18,513 nt of DNA. Source: Clostridium sp. CAG:628. Lineage in GTDB: Bacteria > Bacillota_I > Bacilli_A > RF39 > UBA660. The stretch is taken from the NCBI GenBank assembly GCA_000438415.1, contig FR902226.1:42646-61158 (forward strand), given 5' to 3'. The position numbers and the translations under genes were made by a program. This document shows, piece after piece, positions 14,652 to 18,513 of the stretch (the stretch's first letter is position 1; the number at the start of each line of letters is the position of its first letter). Under the pieces are notes generated by a model. That model was not told the origin of the DNA. It was given only the letters and a program-made list of their open reading frames with translations, and made no database searches.

Positions 14652-14730
14652 TGTTATAATGGTTATAGAAAATATTAAACCTATTGGGTGAAGTAGTATT
14701 TATAACCTAAATATTGCTTCGCCCTTTTTT
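14652..14730 (+). promoter_or_regulatory. promoter and terminator hairpin in front of the recombinase
   Basis: An extended -10 (TGTTATAAT, 14652-14660) predicts a start near 14667. A 15-bp stem (14686-14700 with 14710-14724, 9-nt loop) with three G-U pairs, which exist only in the + strand RNA, is followed by TTTTTT (14725-14730). This is a strong intrinsic terminator. Only 16 bases separate it from the recombinase start, too few for another promoter, so recombinase expression must read through it. It could be a leader attenuator, or simply the terminator of the upstream small gene. Confidence 0.7.
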
Positions 14731-14746
14731 GTTAATGAGGGTAAGA

Positions 14747-16561
14747 ATGTGTGAAGAAGAAATAAAAAATGCTGGTATTTACATTAGGGTTAGTACTGAC
14801 GATCAAGCTCGTGCAGGTTTTAGTTTGCCAGAGCAAAAAGAAAAACTACTTAGTTTATGTGAATTTAAAGGGTATAATGTTTTTAAGGTTTATGAAGATG
14901 CTGGAATAAGTGCAAAAGATATGGAACATAGACCTAAATTCCAAGAAATGCTTAATGATGTTAAAACAGGTAAAATAAATTATATAGTTGCTTATAAGTT
15001 AGATAGAGTTACTCGCTCCGTTCGTGACCTAGAAGAACTAATTAATATCCTAGAAAAATATAATTGTTATCTTGTATGTGATAGAGATGATGTTAACACT
15101 AGTACTGCTAATGGAAGATTCTTTGTAAGAATGTTAACGGTTCTTTCACAACTAGAAATAGAAATCGTATCAGAAAGAACAAAGTTTGGACTTAATGGTG
15201 CTATAAAATCAGGACATTTACCTGGTGTTGTTCCACTTGGATATAAAAAAGATGGTAGTAAAAAGACTATCATAGATGAAACAACTAGACATATTATTGA
15301 AAGAATATTTAATCTTTATTTAGAGGGAAATAGTTATCAACAAATATCTAATATTTTTAATAAAGAAAAAGTGTTAAACAAATCTTGGCATGATACTGAT
15401 ATAGAAAAGATTATAAATAATAGAATCTACATGGGCGACTATGAACAATACAAAAGAATAGCTAAAAAAATTGGTCGTGATACTGTTATTTATATGAATG
15501 TTGTAGAACCTATAATTACTCGTGCTATGTGGGAAGAATGCCAAACACAAAAACTAGCTAATCAAAGAACTTATACAAGAACAAGAACTTATTTATTCTT
15601 TCAAAAATTAGTATGTCCTAAATGCGGAAGAATAATGAAGTGTAAAGGTTCAGGTGGTAAAAAGAAAAAATATATTTATTATAATTGTGAGTTTTGTCAT
15701 TTCAATTTAAGAGAAGATTATGTGGAAGAATACATGATAAAAGCAATATATGAGTTTTTAGAGTTTGAACAAATGTGTAATAGTTTCTTTTTACCAATAC
15801 TTGCAGATAAAAAAGATAAGAATACTGACCTTAATTTAGATAAAGAAATTGAGGGATACATCAAACAAAAAGAAAGAATTAAAAAAGCATATCTAACTGG
15901 TATAGTTGAATTCAAAGATTTTGAAGAGGATCTAAAAAAGATAAATGAAAAATTAGAAATACTAAATAATAAAAAACAAGAGTTAAATGAATTAGATGTT
16001 CATACTTTTACAATAGAAAAAGTTATGGCTCGTAGAGATATAGAAAAAATATCTATTGATAATGGTTATAAAGAAAAAGAGTTTTATAAATTTGAATGGG
16101 ATATAAAAACAAAAGAGGAAAAACAACAATTTATATCAAAATATATAGATAATATTGTGATTGATAAAACTGATACAGGTAGTTTAAATATTAAGCAAAT
16201 AAACTTTAGAAGTAGTTTTATTGATAAAGCAGTTAAATTAACACAAGTTGGTGCTTATGATTATAAATTACCATTTGAAGTTAATCATAAACAAGAAATG
16301 GTTTTAGTATCTTCTCCAATGAAAAGAAAACAAGTAAATAAATATTTGGGTTATTTAAGAGAATATTTTGATATTGAATATCGTGAAGATAAGGGAGATA
16401 GAACTGAAAATGGTATGACAATATTCGATTCTGCAATACCAGATAATTATGAACTACTAAAAGTGATACCTATAATAGATTTAAATTTATTTAAAGGTAA
16501 AGATATAACATTTGGATTATTATTTAGACCTACTATTAAAGAGATAATTAATGAAAAATAA
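14747..16561 (+). CDS. large serine recombinase
   Basis: A 604-aa site-specific recombinase of the large serine (phage integrase / Tn transposase) type. The N-terminal resolvase catalytic domain begins IYIRVSTDDQ with nucleophile Ser16, followed by YEDAGISAKDMEHRP and YKLDRVTRS. Then come the Recombinase (PF07508-type) domain with LPGVVPLGYKKD, the zinc ribbon (Cys290, Cys293, Cys314, Cys317; CPKCGR...CEFC) and a Lys/Glu-rich coiled coil (about 360-420) that usually controls directionality. The last ~120 residues, after the coiled coil, are not recognised. The ATG at 14747 is preferred: GAGGG lies five bases upstream, and earlier in-frame starts fall in or beside the terminator. It presumably mobilises the surrounding segment. 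Strong hairpins follow it. Confidence 0.95.
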   Translation: MCEEEIKNAGIYIRVSTDDQARAGFSLPEQKEKLLSLCEFKGYNVFKVYEDAGISAKDMEHRPKFQEMLNDVKTGKINYIVAYKLDRVTRSVRDLEELINILEKYNCYLVCDRDDVNTSTANGRFFVRMLTVLSQLEIEIVSERTKFGLNGAIKSGHLPGVVPLGYKKDGSKKTIIDETTRHIIERIFNLYLEGNSYQQISNIFNKEKVLNKSWHDTDIEKIINNRIYMGDYEQYKRIAKKIGRDTVIYMNVVEPIITRAMWEECQTQKLANQRTYTRTRTYLFFQKLVCPKCGRIMKCKGSGGKKKKYIYYNCEFCHFNLREDYVEEYMIKAIYEFLEFEQMCNSFFLPILADKKDKNTDLNLDKEIEGYIKQKERIKKAYLTGIVEFKDFEEDLKKINEKLEILNNKKQELNELDVHTFTIEKVMARRDIEKISIDNGYKEKEFYKFEWDIKTKEEKQQFISKYIDNIVIDKTDTGSLNIKQINFRSSFIDKAVKLTQVGAYDYKLPFEVNHKQEMVLVSSPMKRKQVNKYLGYLREYFDIEYREDKGDRTENGMTIFDSAIPDNYELLKVIPIIDLNLFKGKDITFGLLFRPTIKEIINEK

Positions 16562-16589
16562 GTAAGTAAATAATAAGCAGGATAAAGAG

Positions 16590-16650
16590 AATGATAGCAC
16601 TGCCCTAATTTATTCTATATAAATATAGGAATAGTTGTGCTATCATTTCT
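16590..16650 (+). terminator. terminator hairpin after the recombinase
   Basis: An 11-bp perfect stem AATGATAGCAC (16590-16600) / GTGCTATCATT (16637-16647), with an inner stem CTATAT/ATATAG (16615-16620, 16623-16628), followed by TCTTATTTT. Smaller hairpins follow (TTTTGC/GCAAAA near 16653-16668; 16681-16700). Confidence 0.65.
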
Positions 16651-16859
16651 TATTTTGCACTTGCAAAATTAAGTTAAAAATATGGAAGAATTCTACCATA
16701 CTTTTTATTTAAATCAATTAATTAAATGGTTTGCGAAGTTTTATTTTACTTCCAACTGTTGGATATATACTAGATATGTTGGATGAATCTTGGATGTTTA
16801 AATTTAGTTTCAAAATATGTTGAAATTATGGTATAATTAAATATAGGAGATGATATACT
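16651..16859 (+). promoter_or_regulatory. gap before tmk: repeats, dyad and promoter
   Basis: No gene is visible here. Contents in order: small AT-rich hairpins to about 16700; a short palindrome TCCAAC-T-GTTGGA (16751-16763) whose right half recurs as GTTGGAT at 16778-16784 and TTGGAT at 16790-16795; the dyad TTTCAA-n6-TTGAAA (16808-16825), a possible operator over the -35 region; an extended -10 TGGTATAAT (16829-16837); and AGGAGA before the start codon at 16860. Confidence 0.6.
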
Positions 16860-17447
16860 ATGTTAGTAATTTTTGAAGGATTAGATAATTGTGGTAAAAC
16901 GACGTCAGTCCAAATGATAAAAGAATATTATATGAAATTAGATATTCCAGTATAAATTTCAAAAGAGTTTGAAACAAATATTGGTAAGGAATTAAAACAA
17001 ATGGCAAAAGCAGGAACATTAGATCCAATTTTGAAGGCTTATTTATTTGCAACTGATAGATATATAAGAATGAAAAATATTACTAATGACGATTTTAAAG
17101 AAAAAATAATGTTGTTTGATAGATATGTGCCTTCAGCCTTAGCTTATCGCATGGCTGAGGGTGTAGATAAGAATTGGGTGGCCAACATCAATTCAATTTT
17201 TCCAAAGGCTGATCTTGGATTTTTTATTGATATCACACCAGATGAATCTATTAGGAGAAATACTGATACAAAATTTAATATTAAAGCGTCTGCTGAACAC
17301 TTAGCAAAAGTTAGAAATGCATATTTGTCTATTATAAATGAGAATAACCTAATACATGTTAATGGAATGCAACCTATTGAGTATATATTTGATGAAGTAA
17401 TTAACAATATTGAGGAGTACAGAAAAAGATATGGAAAAAGAATTTAA
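16860..17447 (+). pseudogene. thymidylate kinase-like gene, interrupted by an in-frame TAA
   Basis: The frame from the ATG at 16860 encodes a dTMP kinase-like protein of 195 residues plus one internal stop. The P-loop GLDNCGKTTS (7-16) is followed by codon 32, TAA (16953-16955), and the same frame then continues as ISKEFETNIGKELKQM, FDRYVPSALAYRMAEGVD (dTMP-binding DR motif), FFIDITPDESIRR (the NMP-kinase LD-x-xPE-like strand) and a normal C-terminus. One base change would restore it. The downstream fragment alone lacks the P-loop, so it should be inactive. Good ribosome binding site (AGGAGA) and promoter are intact, implying recent inactivation, a sequencing error, or strain-specific switching. 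It would have phosphorylated dTMP to dTDP. Confidence 0.88.
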
Positions 17448-18018
17448 TGATTTAATAGAAAATATTAAAAAATGTGAAATTTGTAAAGATAAGTTTGGAT
17501 TTCAACCACATCCTATCTTTTTAGGAAATATCAATTCAAAGATAGTTCAAATAAGTCAGGCTCCATCTGCTACCGTTCATGAAACATTAAAACCATTTAC
17601 AGATCAAAGTGGGAAGAAACTAAAATATGAGTGGTATATGATAGATGATGACACGTTTTATAATCCAAACAATTTTTATATTGCAGCTCTAGCTCATTGC
17701 TATCCAGGAAAAGATAAAAATGGAAATGATAAAATACCGCCAAAGATTTGTTATGAAACTTGGATAAGAAAAGAACTAGAATATATTAATAACAAAATTT
17801 ATATAATAATTGGTGCAAAATCAGCAAAAGTGTTTTTTCCAAAAGAAAATTTTAATGAATTAATTTTTAAAGATAATTACATAAATGGAAAACCAGCTAT
17901 AGTACTACCGCATCCTTCTCCGCTTAATATAAAATGGTTCAAGGATCACCCAAATTTTATGAATAAAAGAATACTAGAAATTAGAAAAATAATAAATGAT
18001 GTATTGGAGGAAGAATAA
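17431..18018 (+). CDS. uracil-DNA glycosylase superfamily protein, [4Fe-4S] type
   Basis: A 195-aa UDG-superfamily protein. Four cysteines follow the family 4/5 iron-sulfur pattern: Cys15-x2-Cys18, then Cys90 and Cys107 (16 residues between). Motif 1 region reads SQAPSATVHETLKPFTDQSG (42-61) and motif 2 PHPSPLN (160-166) with His161. The family excises uracil (sometimes hypoxanthine) from DNA. The motif-1 sequence is divergent from the classical GEAPG/GLAPG, so the substrate may differ. The ATG at 17431 is preferred to a TTG at 17410, and it overlaps the end of the kinase gene by 17 bases; GAGGAG lies 13 bases upstream. Middle gene of a three-gene operon whose members all deal with dNTPs or uracil. 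Confidence 0.85.
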   Translation: MEKEFNDLIENIKKCEICKDKFGFQPHPIFLGNINSKIVQISQAPSATVHETLKPFTDQSGKKLKYEWYMIDDDTFYNPNNFYIAALAHCYPGKDKNGNDKIPPKICYETWIRKELEYINNKIYIIIGAKSAKVFFPKENFNELIFKDNYINGKPAIVLPHPSPLNIKWFKDHPNFMNKRILEIRKIINDVLEEE

Positions 18019-18333
18019 ATGATAGATTTAAAACAATTACAAAAAGATATTTATAAAAATAAATTGAATAAGGGATTTAATGTAACAGATATTAATAAAG
18101 AATTTTGCTTAACCTATGGTGAAATGGCAGAAGCATATGAAGCTTGGAGAAAAAAACAAACAGACGTAGGAGAGGAAATTGCAGATGTAGTAATATATTT
18201 GCTTGGATTATCAGAGATTTTAAATGTAGATTTAGAAAACGAAATTTTAAAAAAAGTAAATAAAAATAAACATAGGCAATATAAAATTATTGATGGAGTA
18301 AATACAAGAGTTAAAGAATATGGCGAAGAATAA
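18019..18333 (+). CDS. MazG-like nucleotide pyrophosphohydrolase
   Basis: A 104-aa all-alpha NTP pyrophosphohydrolase of the MazG/dUTPase superfamily, expected to cleave (d)NTPs to NMP and PPi. The metal-binding signature ExxE...ExxD is complete: Glu35-M-A-Glu38 and Glu53-I-A-Asp56, followed by the hydrophobic helix VVIYLLGLSEIL and a K...N...R motif (KKVNKNKHRQY) near 78-88. The substrate cannot be predicted; with a kinase for dTMP and a uracil glycosylase upstream, a dUTP or aberrant-dNTP role is attractive but inferred. It starts directly after the glycosylase stop with GGAGGAAG upstream. No clear terminator follows. Confidence 0.85.
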   Translation: MIDLKQLQKDIYKNKLNKGFNVTDINKEFCLTYGEMAEAYEAWRKKQTDVGEEIADVVIYLLGLSEILNVDLENEILKKVNKNKHRQYKIIDGVNTRVKEYGEE

Positions 18334-18387
18334 ATCTTAAACTTGTTGATAAAAATATAATTATAACGTTATTAAAATAAACAAATA

Positions 18388-18513
18388 TGTTATACTATTA
18401 ATAGATTGATTTAATCGATTACTTGTTTCTACTTTTTCGCAAATGACTCATGTCATTGCTCCAGATTGATAGGAAACTCGGAAATTAACTTCTGAGAGTA
18501 ATAAATGCTAACT
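18388..18513 (+). promoter_or_regulatory. promoter and structured leader, cut by the window edge
   Basis: Extended -10 TGTTATACT (18388-18396) with a start near 18403, followed by at least 110 nt without an ORF. Hairpins: AATGAC-TCAT-GTCATT (18442-18457) and ACTCGGAA/TTCTGAGAGT with a two-base bulge (18476-18499). The end, CTGAGAGTAATAAATGCTAAC, is reminiscent of T-box stem I (AGAG... plus distal loop), but the classic elements cannot be confirmed in the truncated sequence. Confidence 0.4.

Noticed and set aside
16860..17447. Recoding of TAA as a sense codon in the kinase gene
   Set aside because: Many genes here end at TAA with no read-through frame, and no recoding signal is seen; a simple nonsense mutation or sequence error is more likely.
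17001..17447. Independent 148-aa protein from the internal ATG of the kinase frame
   Set aside because: It lacks the P-loop, has no ribosome binding site, and the upstream 31 codons in the same frame clearly belong to the same kinase.

Overview
The window is strongly A+T-rich, uses TGG for Trp and TGA/TAA/TAG as stops, and carries Gram-positive hallmarks: a class B sortase, a CadC/CadA metal pair, AGGAGG or AGGTG ribosome binding sites, and TTGACA/TATAAT promoters that often have an extended TGn -10. This points to a low-GC Firmicute, probably a small-genome uncultured (gut-type) Bacilli or Clostridia lineage. The lineage is inference. Nothing suggests a reassigned genetic code.

Left part (1-2970): a 5'-truncated YebC/PmpR gene, a SAM methyltransferase, and an overlapping RluA-type pseudouridine synthase run on the + strand. 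They converge, at a bidirectional terminator, on a second SAM methyltransferase that has its own promoter. This is a translation/RNA-modification neighbourhood.

Accessory block 1 (3028-5763, - strand): a YhcG-type (DUF1016) PD-(D/E)XK nuclease gene is followed, after one base, by a soluble KAP-family P-loop NTPase gene. Upstream on the same strand is a freestanding, well-defined small RNA gene of about 103 nt, with a consensus promoter, three stem-loops, a C5 linker and a terminator. The nuclease/ATPase pair is a plausible anti-mobile-element module. The RNA is the best candidate for something undescribed.

Middle (5791-9990, + strand): a sortase B gene and an uncharacterised partner gene, then a self-regulated cadC-cadA efflux operon with two near-identical operators 31 bp apart. 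Between cadA and the convergent helicase gene lies a 400-bp gap with structured, possibly antisense RNAs and a tiny hydrophobic ORF.

9971-14116: a helicase IV-like SF1 helicase with an embedded nuclease-like domain is divergent from a membrane-anchored DNA/RNA non-specific endonuclease. After that come two overlapping - strand genes of unknown function, one of them a membrane protein.

Accessory block 2 (14195-18513): tRNA-Gly(GCC), a small unknown gene, a large serine recombinase preceded by a strong terminator hairpin, and a tight operon of thymidylate kinase (interrupted by one in-frame TAA), a [4Fe-4S]-pattern uracil-DNA glycosylase and a MazG-like pyrophosphohydrolase. Together these form a nucleotide/uracil-hygiene cassette beside a recombinase. 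A 10-base repeat of the tRNA 3' end recurs at 18456, inside a structured leader that runs off the right edge.
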